Shown one piece after another: positions 10,950 to 22,400 of a stretch of 64,000 nucleotides of DNA. Position 1 is the first letter of the stretch; every line of letters begins with the position of its first letter. Made by a program: the position numbers and the translations under genes. The notes under the pieces were generated by a model, which was not told the DNA's origin, did not search any database, and saw only the letters and a list, made by a program, of their open reading frames with translations. Origin of the DNA: Sipunculus nudus (taxonomy: Eukaryota; Annelida; Sipuncula; Golfingiida; Sipunculidae); the NCBI GenBank assembly GCA_026874595.1, contig CM049310.1, positions 29,063,058-29,127,057 of the forward strand. Direction: 5' to 3'.

Positions 10950-11770
10950 CGCAAGAACCCTACTGATTTTGGTAATGAGATCAAAGGTCAAGGTCACCCA
11001 AACCATTTATAGAAAGATGGTGGATGCATTTTAAGCCAAACTTTTCATCCCAAACCCTCCATCTTGCACATATAGCTGACTTGCCAATAGGGGAAGAACC
11101 TGATTAATATTGGGGTCACAAGGTCAAAGGTCAAGATCACAAGAGCCCTCTGTTAACATATTTGTTTCCGGATAAGAACTCCAGTTTGGATCAACATATT
11201 GGTTTCTAACTTGACATATCTGTGGCCCACCAATAAAGTAAGAAACCATTATATTTTGGGGTCATGAGGTCAAAGTTCAAGGTCACATGGGTCATCTGTC
11301 CACATATATGTTTCCAGATGATAACTCCAGGTTGCACTGAAATATTGGTTTCAAACTTGACTAATATATGGCCGGCCACTAAAGTAAGAACCTTTATTGA
11401 TTTAAGGTCGTGAGGTCAAAGGTCAAGGTCACAGGACCAACTTCTTTAAAAAATTATGAATGCTTTTTAAGCAAAACTTTTCATCCCAAACCTTCGATCT
11501 TCCACATTTTGCTCCCCTTCCAATGTGAAGAAACTTCTGGATTTTTGGGTCACAAGCTCAAAGGTCAAGGCCACAGGGCTCATTCATTAATCAGTTAGTA
11601 AATGGATGATAACCCCAGTTTGGATAGATAGCTTTGCTTCAAACTTGATCACAGGACCCACAATTTGAAAAAAAGTTCATAAACACATCCTTACAGACAA
11701 AATCAGCTGATTATAAAAATATTCTCATAATAAATTTCAGCTGAGCGCCATGACCCATAGAGCCCTTGTG
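10950..11770. repeat. Intronic repeat array with AGGTCA half sites
   Basis: Degenerate units of about 140-150 bp each carry a core related to AGGTCAAAGGTCAAGGTCAC, at about 10981, 11131, 11266, 11413 and 11549. The same units repeat in the next-but-one intron at 14.1-15.06 kb. The array ends near 11769 with a copy of the CAGCTGAGCGCCATGACCCA repeat end. The core contains a DR1-like arrangement and a TCAAGGTCA monomer site, as bound by RXR-type and NR5A/ERR-type receptors in other animals. Binding here is not shown. Confidence 0.75.
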
Positions 11771-12063
11771 TTATTTAAGCACTCCATTTTGTGGATTGAC
11801 ATCTCAAAGACCATGTGATAACTCTCTTAGCACACTTGATGTTCCATTATAGCATCAATTGTTCTTTAGTCTGTGTGTTGACAGTGTTGTTCTTATGACA
11901 TTGGTTATAAAAGCAGAAAAAAAATATTTCCTCATATTTCTTTTTAATATTTTGCAGAAACCATAGACACAATGTCAAGGTATCAGTTTCATTCTAGTTA
12001 ACTAAATCGTTTTCCTAGTTCCATATTTAAAGAAAGGACTTATATTATTATAATATTTTTCAG

Positions 12064-12206
12064 GTTGAATTGGCCACTGGGGAGTTTCCTTACAGGAATT
12101 GTAAGACAGACTTTGAGGTGTTGACCAAAGTATTACAGGAAGATCCCCCACGTCTGCCCACAGGGAGAGGATTCTCAATGGACTTCAGCTCATTTGTCAG
12201 GGACTG
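12064..12206 (+). CDS. MAP2K7: MAP2K7 (MKK7) exon, kinase subdomains X-XI
   Basis: MAP2K7 is the dual-specificity kinase that phosphorylates JNK in the cytoplasmic stress cascade. This 143-nt exon begins after ...TTTTTCAG and starts in phase 0. It encodes VELATGEFPYRNCKTDFEVL followed by TKVLQEDPPRLP and a GFSMDFSSFVRD segment, which matches the C-lobe of MKK7 closely and is more similar to it than to MKK3/4/6. It ends at 12206 with donor GTTAGT and leaves two bases (TG) of a Cys codon, completed by the next exon. The preceding exon, which should carry the DVWSLGIS-type motif, was not found in the window, so the intron upstream is probably at least 12 kb long. Alternatively this could be a truncated 3' duplicate of the gene. 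Confidence 0.88.
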
Positions 12207-13473
12207 GTTAGTAAATTAATTTCTAAGTTGAAATCCTGTAAAACAGGACATATATTATTCCTTTGTTAATAAGTGAATTATTTGGTGTGTCATCAGCTGG
12301 TGAGCTACTGTACAGGTCTGTTAAAGGAAAATTACTGAATAAAATCAGTGACTGCTTTATTATGTTCACTAGTAGTGATTGGTTAGAATTTTATTGTTTT
12401 CCCTCTTGTATTCTTACATATCACAATATGGTGTATATAAATGTGACATCATTGTCCGTCTGTCTGAATGTCCTGCTTGTGTACACATACACACGACACA
12501 GTAGTGACATACACCGAGACATAAGACAAATTTATCTTTGAAATATTCACCCTGTCTAATAAAAAATTTATATGCCATACTCTAAAAAAGTGAAATTACC
12601 AGGTTAAATTGGGATCTCTTGAATGCCAACATGATCTGGTTTGCTGTGCTGGCTTATGTGCCCTCAACCCTTGGTAGATCTCATCCTGTACCGCCAAACC
12701 TCACTGGTCTTGTCCCGAATGAACTAATCTCACCCGCCACACTCAGATCAGTTCTGTCATACTTCTGTCTCACCGTTCACCTACAACCATCCTGGGATGT
12801 CTGCTCTCTCATCAGCTCTAGACAACTCATACACTGAGGCCTGCATCTCTCAGGCTTACTGTAACCGATCTAGTCCCAACTGGGATAAAAATCTATAAGA
12901 AATAAAAGACACTAACATATTTGTGTAGTCTACAGCCATAGAAAATACCACAATGTGTATGTCATGATTGCCTACTGCCAAGAAGGATCCTGACTGGGGA
13001 TATCATGTCATACTCCTGGAGTTATGCCTGTTGTACATACTTAAATTTACACTCTCACAATTACATTTAACCAGTGCTTTACATGGCAAATGCACTAACA
13101 GTGGCACTACATACAATGTTTGTTATGACCTATCAGTGGTATTAGAAACAAGATGTTTACAAAATGAGGTTAACTGTCATTGTAATTACACACTGTATTT
13201 ACAGGATTAAACTCACAACTAGTCTATCATGCATGTGTAGCACCTGACAGACTGTGACAGCCCCTCATACCATTAAACCTTAAAAGTGCAAACTGATTTT
13301 TCCTTTATATTACTTTAATATGTTTCTCTTCACCACTGTGCATTGTCAATTACAAATATCTTCCATCAACTTGATGTTTCATCTGAACATAGTTTTTCAA
13401 CTGTAAAATTGTAAAACTGTGAACTTAACAGCCGGTAAAACCAGTCTGTCATCTGTTCTCTTTTATTTTCTAG
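12207..13473 (+). other. MAP2K7 intron
   Basis: Phase-2 intron, GTTAGT donor and TTTTATTTTCTAG acceptor. Between about 12600 and 12895 is a less AT-rich stretch (TGGTTTGCTGTGCTGGCTTATG onwards) with a short open frame and no homology I recognise; it could be an unidentified repeat. Nothing else is supported. Confidence 0.7.
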
Positions 13474-13519
13474 CCTAACCAAGGATTACAGAAAGAGGCC
13501 TAAATACAGGAAATTACTG
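13474..13519 (+). CDS. MAP2K7: MAP2K7 (MKK7) short exon, end of kinase domain
   Basis: A 46-nt exon completes the split Cys codon and encodes LTKDYRKRPKYRKLL, the conserved subdomain XI arginine region of MKK7 (typically LTKDxRKRPKY). It is bounded by a TCTAG acceptor and a GTAAGT donor. Splicing to the exon at 16674 keeps the frame (CTG then GAG). It is too short to appear as an open frame and was placed by splice sites plus protein similarity. Confidence 0.88.
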
Positions 13520-13549
13520 GTAAGTTCAGACCTTTGGATTTCAATTTAA

Positions 13550-14090
13550 TTGTATCCCCAGACAAAGTCAGGATACTATGGTTTCACGACGGTCCAACCG
13601 CCGCCGCAGAAAAACCTTGTGAGCGGAATAACTCAAAAAATATTTCACTGATCTTTTTCAAACTTTACATTTGTATTGATATAGGTAAGGGGACGAAGCC
13701 TATTTAAAATGGGGTCATGACCTGTGCTAGGAGAGTTACCTTGACCTTGAATAGGTCCACTTTTGCTGAAAATACCATGAATTCTTAAATATCTCAAGTA
13801 AGCTTGCATGGACCGGTCCAAAATTCAAGGTGACCGAAGATCTTGGATAGCCTTGTGATATACTGGAAACTGGTGGCGCCACCTGACAGTACTGTAAGCA
13901 TTATAAGTCAAAAACTAATGGACAGATTTCTTTCATATTATGTACATGATGAGAGATGGGTTATGGGATGAGGTCTATTTACATTTGGGTCATGACCTTT
14001 ACCATGAGAGTGGCCTTGACCTTTAATGTGTCCATATTTGGTGAAAATCACATGCCTCTTATGATATCTCCAGTGTTGAAAGCCATATGG
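13550..14090 (+). repeat. Dispersed intronic repeat (TTGTATCCCCAGACAAAGT type)
   Basis: It starts with TTGTATCCCCAGACAAAGTC, followed by GGTTTCACGACGGTCC and a segment with TGACCTTGAATAGGTCCA and GGTGGCGCCACCTG. The same order recurs at 15400-15740, so both are copies of one family. The GGTGGCGCCACCTG part is shared with the 3.85-4.9 kb array. Confidence 0.7.
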
Positions 14091-15110
14091 ATTTCAAACG
14101 AGACTTATGTATGGCCCACCATATAACCTATAGGTTCTAGGGTCATGAGGTCAAAGGTCAAGGTCACTGGACTCGCATCTTAAAAGATACTGTGGATGCA
14201 TTTTAAGCCAAACTTTCATCCCAGGTCTTCCATCTTGATTATATAGCTCACTTGCCAATAGTGGATGATCCATATCAATTTTGGGGTCACAAGGTCAAAG
14301 GTCAAGGCCAAAGGAGCTATCTGTCAAAAAATTAGTTTCTGGATGATAATTCCTGCTTTTATTGATGTATTGATTTCAAACTTGGCTTATCTATGTCCCA
14401 TTGAAAAAGCAAGAATCCAATTGATTTTGGGGTCATGAGGTCAAAGGTCAAGGTCACAGGACACAACTTTAAAAGGATTATGGATGCATTTTCAGCCAAA
14501 CATTTCATCTCAGACCTTTCATCTTGCACATTTAGTTCTTCTGCCAATAGAGGAAGAACCCTATCAATTTTGAGGTCACAAGGTCAAAGGTGAAGGTCAA
14601 AGGAGCCATCTGTCCAAAATTAGTTTCTGGATGATAATTCCTGCTTTTATTGATATATAGATTTCAAACTTGACTTGTATAAGTCCCATTGGAAAAGCAA
14701 GACCCGAATTGATTTTTGGGTCGTGAGGTCAAAGGTCAAGGTCACAGGACACATCTTTAAAAAGATTGTGGATGCATTTTCAGCCAAACATTTCATTTCA
14801 GACATCTTGCACATACAGTTCCCTTGCCAATAGAGGAAGACGCCTGTCAGTTGTGAGGTCACAAGGTCAAAGGTGAAGGTCACAGGAGCCATCTGTCCAA
14901 AAATTAGTTCCCGAGATGATAATTCAAGCTTGGATTAATATATGGATTTCAAACCTGACTTAAATATGGCCCATCAACAAATCTAGACCTCTATTGATTT
15001 ATATATAAAAATGGATGATCAATATCAATTTTGGGGTCACAAGGTCAAGGCCACAGGAGCCATCTGTCAAAAAATTAGTTTCTGGATGATAAGTCCTGCT
15101 TTTATTGATG
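14091..15110. repeat. Second AGGTCA half-site repeat array in a MAP2K7 intron
   Basis: The core AGGTCAAAGGTCAAGGTCAC or a close variant occurs at about 14148, 14292, 14438, 14580, 14727 and 14870, with a shorter form near 15041. Spacings are 142-147 bp. Two slightly different half-units alternate (GGTCATGAGGTC and GGTCACAAGGTC lead-ins), giving a higher-order unit near 290 bp. It is homologous to 10950-11770. Confidence 0.8.
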
Positions 15111-15114
15111 TACC

Positions 15115-15402
15115 AAGTGTCAGTATATGCTGCTTAAAATGGGGGCCTATTCTTAAAGGGGGGGCGTACTATGTCTGGGGATACTCTGGCACCTGCGGTG
15201 CCAAGAAATGTCTAGTTCATACTGGGAATTGGGATTCAAGGAATTTAGTCTTATTAAAGGGCGGGTTTCCAGAAACTGAAACTCCTTCCTCATTTATGAG
15301 TTAGGTCTTATATATATATATAAATGGGTGAGCATTAATTTCAAGTATCAGTTTACATTTGTTCAGTTTTAGCTACCACCAGTTTGCATGTATATCATTG
15401 TA
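15115..15402 (+). repeat. Partial duplicate of the sequence just upstream of the last MAP2K7 exon
   Basis: GTGTCAGTATATGCTGCT followed by a G-run, TTCTTAAAGGGGGG, TGCCAAGAAAT and finally CACCAGTTTGCATGTATATC recurs in the same order at 16463-16613. The copy here is interrupted after TATATCAT by the TTGTATCCCC repeat instead of running into an exon. Confidence 0.7.
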
Positions 15403-16450
15403 TCCCCAGACAAAGTTGGGATACTTTGGTTTAAGGACAGTTGGGCCACCGCAGCCGATGCAGAGTTTTTGTTTGGACACAATAACTCAAAAAAAAAAGG
15501 TTATGGATCTTTACCAAACTTGACCTGTGCATAGATATGGGTGAGAGGATGAAGCCTATTCAAAATGGGGTCATGACCTTTACAAGGAGTGACCTTGACC
15601 TTGAATAAATCCATTTTGGGGAAAACACACAAATTCCTAAAAATCTCAAGAAATCTTGCATGGATTGATCCAAAAATCAACTTGACCGAAGATCCTGGAT
15701 AGTGTTGTCATGTTCCAGAAACTGGTGGTGCCACCTGTTATCCTTTTCTTGTTTTCATGCTGTTAAATACCCCCATCATTGCCACTTAACAGTACTGTGA
15801 GCATTATAAGTCAAAAACTAATGGACAGATTGGGCTGAAATTGTGCATGTCCATTGATCTTGGATACATCCATCTTGTATTCAAGACTGGTGGAGCTATC
15901 TGCAATTGTTATTGTGTGGTGTCTGTCTGTACGTTCGCTTTCGGTGGAAATTGCTCATACATCCGGAGTGGTTCAAGGTATAGGTCTAAAATTTGGCATG
16001 TCCATCTGTCTTGGAAAGTTTTCTCATAAACCAGACAGGTGGCACTACCTACCTTCCTGTTTCTGTAAAATAAATTAATGCTCTGTTCTGGGGAGTGATT
16101 TGCCCTATTGGCCTGAAATTGTTCATATCCATAGATCTTGGACTCCTGCATCTTGTACTCGAGAATGGTGGTGCCATCTGCAAACATTTTGCCATGGCGT
16201 CTATCTGTACATGTGCTTTGGGTGAAAATTGCTCATATTTCTGGAGTGGTTCAAGGTATTGGTCTGAAGTTTGGCATGTCTATCCACCTTGGAAAATTTT
16301 CTCGTAAACAAGACAGGTGGTGCCACCTACCTTCCCATTTCTGTAAAACAAATTTATGCTCTTTTCTCAAGAGAGATTCAACATATTTGCCCCCATATTT
16401 TGTGAAAAATTTTGTTTCTCAAGTTGAGAGATGGAAGAAACCATAGTCGC
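15403..16450 (+). repeat. TTGTATCCCC-type repeat and GGTGGTGCCACCT tandem units
   Basis: This is a second copy of the 13550 family. It is followed by two related units, about 300 bp apart, that each contain CATCTTGTA(T/C)TC, a GGTGGAAATTGCTCATA-like segment and ACAGGTGGCACTACCTACCT (around 15880-16070 and 16150-16340). Small overlapping open frames here reflect the repeat and not genes. Confidence 0.6.
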
Positions 16451-16673
16451 TTGCTATGGTGTCCATAGTGTCAGTATATGCTGCTGAAGTGGGGGGGGGG
16501 AGGCCTGTTCTTAAAGGGGGGGTTAATTTTCTGGGCATACTATGGCACCGCATGCCAAGAAATACCTAGTTTGTTCAGTTTAAGCACCCACCAGTTTGCA
16601 TGTATATCATTTGTTCCCCATTAAATGTTGGTCTGTTCATCAATTTCATGCCTTTCAATTTCTTGTCATTCAG

Positions 16674-16799
16674 GAGCATAATTTCATCAAGCGTTATCTG
16701 GTGGTACCCGTTGACGTGTCCCTCTGGTTCCGGGAAGTCATGAGCATGGTTCAGCAAGCCCACAGTCACTCCAGCTACACCGCCCCTGCCTTCGTCTAG
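16674..16799 (+). CDS. MAP2K7: MAP2K7 (MKK7) last coding exon
   Basis: The terminal exon begins after TTGTCATTCAG and encodes EHNFIKRYLVVPVDVSLWFR, then EVMSMVQQAHSHSSYTAPAFV and a TAG stop at 16797-16799. The start matches the vertebrate MKK7 end (EHxFIKRYE...VDVASWFKDVM), which anchors the identification. The final about 15 residues diverge, as is usual for this tail. There is no SAM or other extra domain. Any 3' UTR starts at 16800. Confidence 0.9.
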   Translation, partial: EHNFIKRYLVVPVDVSLWFREVMSMVQQAHSHSSYTAPAFV

Positions 16800-18228
16800 G
16801 TATGAACGCCACCGAGTGGCCATGCCAAGACTTACTATGCCGGTCTCACACCAGCAGCATCGTCAACATGTGCCCACTGATGACATCTTCGTACTTGTTC
16901 AAAAGATGGCACTGCCTGAGGCAAGACCGGATCTTGCAAGTGCTGCCACCTGTGTGTAGACACATGTACTGAAGTTCATCTACTGCAGCACAGCCTTGTA
17001 AATGCAGCGGGACTCTTCAGCGTCCATTAGTTGTTGAGGACTGAAGATTTGTGTGCAGACTGTCAAGTGAATATAGCTTATTTGATTTATTTAATTAAAA
17101 ATAATACTTGTGCAGAGGAGAAAGCATTTGTCATGTAAAACTTTGCGGTAAGATCTTTGACATTTATCAAAATCAAGGCACTGCATATTTTGGTCCTTGT
17201 CGCTGAGCTAGATAGGTGCCGTAATCATGATAAATGTCATAACCTTCCAGGCTCATTTGAACACCGTCAGAGGAAAGGGCCCTAGTGAATTTTGATGTCC
17301 TTCATGAATGTTCATGACACTAATTCTTTCTAGGTGAGAATCCATGGCCCAAACGAATAATCGTGAATTTGATGAATATTCATGACCTTTTTGAATATTC
17401 ACATCCCTGGTTACTGTATATGTACCTGTTGAATATTCATGGCCTTGGTAATTATTCCTTGACCTGATGAATATTCTTGGTTATTCCATTAGTTTTCAAA
17501 CTAGAGACCACAATAGTCAGAAACTGACTGATGTGCTCAGCATATTTACTGGTTCTGAACACATATTCTGTTTTTGAGTTCGTCAATATTGATCAAAACA
17601 GGTCTGGTACCTCCTGGGTCTAACAGACACCATGGATATAGCAGTGTATGGCCTTTTGTGGAAGTTATGCTTAAGATTGACTCGTGGGAGAAATATTTGT
17701 TCATATATATTTATTTATATATACATATATGATAAAAGAATAAGTAAATTTTACTCAGTGGGCAACATAAAAAGTTATCAGATTGATAACAGTTAAGTGT
17801 AGCAATGATTTATCATGATAGTCTGTTATGAGCATGTAGCCAAGATTATAAAAAGACATTTTAAGAAAAATAATCGAAAATAAATGAAAGTCTGAGTTGA
17901 TATTATTGATGAGCTGAACTGAACATGTGCCTCATCTGTTATACTATTTTATAAAAATTTACCAATTTTATGGTATCGCTTCATGTCAGAATCTTGTATA
18001 ATCGTATCAACCATACTGCTACAGTTGGTATATTGATTAATCTAAGGTTTGCCACACGGTGCCTGGCGGGTGATTCCTGCATGTGTTAATTAAATGAAGT
18101 TAAGAGTCAGAGGTTGTGCAATATGAAAACGCTATCGCCTGAAATTAATGGTTGTAAAAAGTATAGAAACTAGTAAGTTAAGTGATATTTCTGCAGTACA
18201 TTTATGCTGTATTTGTGTGTATAATACA

Positions 18229-18263
<35 letters not shown>

Positions 18264-18954
18264 AATTTCTGAATGTGGCATTTTTAATGGAGTTGTGTGA
18301 TGGAATTTCATATCACTTACTGGGGGAAGCTATGATTTGCAACACAAGTTCATCAGATCTTGTGCATTGATACCAAATATTGTCAGAAAGCATAGCATAT
18401 TGGGATACTAAAACACAGCTCAACAGACAAGTATTTTTGTACAATTTTTAGTGACATTTCTCTGTCTTTGAGAACTATACACCTGCTTTAAATCAGTTTG
18501 AAGTTCATCATTTAAGTTATCATCTACTTGCATGTTTAAGTCACATGAAACCTAAAAGTTGTGAACATGGTATACCAGAATAACTTATGTCAGCATTTCA
18601 AATTATATCTCTTTTGCTACCCACTTCAGCTTGTTATGGAAAATTCCAGTGCTTCTTCTGCCAAATAACACCACAACAAAACATATTGCTAGATGGTACA
18701 CTGATGGAAGTTGTCATATATTGATGCATCAAGATTTGAAAGTTGTGTTTCTGTGGATTCTAAAAATAATTTTGTGAATCAGAAAGATTACATTCAGAGA
18801 GAGAGGAGTAAAATATTCAACCGGAAAAAATACTTTCTTTTTAATGTTTTATTTTATGTGTTTGTGTTGTCATAGTACAAGTGTTTCAATTTTATAATTT
18901 ATTTTTTCTTAGCTTGCATAAAAAGCAGCACACATCTCAGATATGTTAAAGAAG
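16800..18954 (+). other. MAP2K7 3' UTR / downstream region
   Basis: No gene is visible. A cluster of TGAATATTCA-like palindromes lies at 17303-17480. An (AT)n microsatellite occupies 18231-18259. AATAAA-like sites exist (for example near 17878), but none can be assigned as the polyadenylation site. Confidence 0.5.
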
Positions 18955-19205
18955 CAGGGATGGGGCCAGGTACTTGTACCTGTACCTGTACCTGTACCTA
19001 GGTACAGTACCTGTACCTGTACCAGCCGGTCATGAGTAGGAAGTACATTGTACCTGTACCTGGAACTAAAGAACCTGTACCTGGTACAAGGTACTCCAGG
19101 TACATTTTCATATTTTAATTTTTTTAAAGATTTTTCCTCTTTAAGTATTAAAATTGATTACCTGTTGTGCAAAAATAATCAGCAAGCCATCAGTGTGATA
19201 ATATA

Positions 19206-19237
<32 letters not shown>

Positions 19238-19406
19238 AGCAGACGACTTCAATACTGTTTGATAGAAAAAAAGGTATGTTAACTTGCATAAATAAGTGAA
19301 TTTATGCTGCTATTATTATCTTTAAAAACGTCTTTGAAGTGATCATAAAATTAATGTACCTGTACCTGTACCTAGGTACTTTCACTTGTACCTGGCCCCA
19401 ACCCTG
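18955..19406. mobile_element. hAT-type MITE with GTACCT-rich ends
   Basis: A 452-bp non-coding element flanked by a perfect 8-bp target duplication TAAAGAAG (18947-18954 and 19407-19414). Its ends are inverted: left CAGGGATGGGGCCAGGTAC, right CAGGGTTGGGGCCAGGTAC when reverse complemented. The 8-bp duplication and CAGGG terminus are hallmarks of the hAT superfamily. Just inside each end lie runs of the hexamer GTACCT, giving a long imperfect inverted repeat. A TATACTT heptamer microsatellite sits at about 19204-19238. It has no transposase, so it would need to move in trans. Confidence 0.93.
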
Positions 19407-19414
19407 TAAAGAAG

Positions 19415-22400
19415 GCCCACAGGTGTGTATTAAACCAGGAATTCTTCTCTCAATCAAAATAGCAAATGACTTGAAGTGTTGGAAAAGTTCAGATTTTTTT
19501 ATATACACAGAAAAGATATCAGGCACATTTAAAATAACAGCTACAGGAGGAGACGGATACATGTTTGTCAGATTTCTAATATTTTTGGTTTGAGAAATGT
19601 GGGGCAAGACTAAAACAACTGACTGCTTGATTGTGGGTTACCTGGAACACTGTCCCAGACAGCTTTCTCATATAGCAGCTAGATTGCATATCATGGCTCA
19701 GGAATAGCATTTGTGGCTTCATTCATTCATAAATATATATATATATGTACATATATATGTATATATAATTGCATACATGCATATACACACACACACGAAA
19801 TAAGTTGTCTTTTTACTGGACATCCATATATTGATATATAAAATTATGTGAATGCTATCAGATTTTCTCTCTGGTCTGAATACTAACTACTAAAAGAACA
19901 TACTGTTCATCCACCATCTGTTCACATAGTCAGCCTGTTTAGCTCTAGATCATGTGGTCAGCTGCCTATTTAGCTCTAGGTCATGTAGTCAACTGCCTGT
20001 TTAACTCTAGGTCTTCTGTACTAAGCTCTGAAGTCTCTTGAGTTTGGCATGATACAAGTTGTTGATATAACTGGAGGTGAAGCCATCTTTTTGTAATGTC
20101 CTCCTATATAAACATATATTGTGGGTTGTAATTTTAGATTAAAAAAGCAAGTGTTCACCACAGTACATGTTATCACACTAAATCTTTGGATATTTTGAAA
20201 ATAGTAGAAGTAATTCATGGCACAGACTTCACTTTAAGAGAATGTAATTGATTTCAAATCAAAACCTGGGAAATTAGTTGAAGCAACGTTAGCCACCTCA
20301 AGGCATGCCACAAGTTTTTCAGTCACCATAATACATGCACTTGTCTTAACTTCACCAGAGTGCAGTAAATTTTACCAGTGTATCTAGCTGGCTTTACACA
20401 TGAGGATTATAAAACAGTCATTAGTGTGGTTGAGTGTCGATTTTAACTTATCAGAATATTGCAAAAACAGTTTGTTGTTAATAACTGTGCCTGCTTGTCA
20501 AGAGAAACAGGTTTGAATAACCCAGTTGTAATATTCTAGTGAAATTAAATCAGCTGTGAGCTAATGGAACTCCCCATAATGTACTTTGAAATTATTGATA
20601 AATAAGCATTTTCAGTATTGATTGAGTGAAGGAGATCGTGAAGAAACTGGAGACCTTACCTTGAAGACAGATCTCATAAATAAAGTTTGTGTGAACAGGG
20701 ACTCCCATGTTTACGTTTTATATCCCGCCACAGAAAATCTATTTCTGTAATCTGAGAGGATCCGGCATTTAAAATACTCTCTTCTGATATTGTAAATTTA
20801 CTTTTCAGTTTGTTTTGAATTATTTTCAAGAATTCCAGATACAAGGCCACAATGGTTACCAGTTAACACACAGGATACATTAATTCTACAACATTGTCAG
20901 GGATGATTTGTTTAAAAGTAACCATTATTAATATGAGCCCTTGTTTCTTCAAATGTAAAGCTACCATCATTCTGGATGCTTGGCACATGTACATGCTTTT
21001 TGACAAGAAATATTTTAGCTAGTTTGTAACTTGTATTAGACACCAGTTAATTCATCTTGTTAAGATACCATCACAAAACCACTCACACAGTCTATGCATG
21101 CAGCCAAACACAGTTTTATCTCAGTATAAATACAGAAACGCTTACATGTTTTCATGAGGGTATGAAGTATGGTTGAAATTTCAATTGAACAGATATGAGG
21201 ACTGTAACCCTACTTGGTTATGACTCACAGAGATATGCAGATGCCATATTTTACAGTGTATCTTTTCTGAAGGAAAATTTATGCAAAATTACTGGGACAT
21301 TTACTAATTCCTTCAGCTGTTGATTTATGAGCTGTATCTTCGGTATAGGAAACATAGTAAAGGCCTGATACACAAAAGGACATAGCCAGTCAGCCAAATA
21401 TTGTGCTTTCATGAAAGTTCAGACACAACATATTGCATTCACATGTCTCTTTAAGGGGGTTGACCTTGATGCATATGCAAGCTGACAACTGTTCTAATGA
21501 AGTACAAAATTTTGCTGCTCAGTTTCCATGCATAAGTTGTGCCTGAAATGAAAATCTTTCAGAAAGTTTTTTACCCTTTTGGAATGGACATATTTGAGAG
21601 ACTTATAAATTGATGAAGTCTTTGCTGAAGATATCAGCTTTAAACATGCATACCTGAAAACAAAAATGGCGAAATATGGAATGGTTTGACAATGCATAAA
21701 CACCATTGCTGTATGTCATATGAAAGAAAAAGAAAATTAGTGAACATTGTAAAGATGGCAGTCATACACTAATATAACTTGCAGTGCAAGAGAATTGTCA
21801 ATCATATAGAGTAAGATGTGATTAGTTCTGGCTCAGAGTTGAGGGGGCTGGAGTGTTGATACCAGACTCCAGCTCACCAATGTACATCTGATGAAATCTC
21901 ATGTATAGTCATATGTGTTGATCACATGTACCAGTGGCATGGTGTTAACCATGTCAGGTTTGTATAAATGTGTTATTATCAGCTTTAATTAAAGTTACTT
22001 AAAGCTGAATGGCTTTTCTGTTTGTCATTGGGTTTATGTATGGTTGAAAGAATGGTTTGTTGTACACCCAGAAAAATCCCGTCTAAAAAAGAAAATGCTT
22101 AAAATACTGATCAAATCAATGTAATAAACAGTTGTACCAGTTTACTAATTTCTACATGCACTGAAAAAAATGGGGCTGGGTGGTTTTTGTCACACAGAAG
22201 AAATCCCCAAATGGGCCATGACACTACTGTAGACCATATCAAATAAATAGTCACAGGATCTAATTTGGAGTTTGCAGAACCTTTCTAAATATTCAGTATG
22301 AAAATCCTTCGTCTAATGCAAAGCATCACACAGATAGCTGTAGTCTGTCATTCTAAAAGAGAGACCCAAAGGTCATGCCTGCATGCTCTGCAAAACTTTA

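Noticed and set aside
11958-11980. Candidate microexon between TTTTGCAG and GTATCAG
   Set aside because: Its 22 bases do not encode the expected MKK7 sequence before VELATG and would break the frame; probably chance splice-like signals.
12619-12837. 72-codon open frame in a MAP2K7 intron
   Set aside because: No recognisable domain, no splice-site support and no partner; could be a fragment of an unknown repeat.
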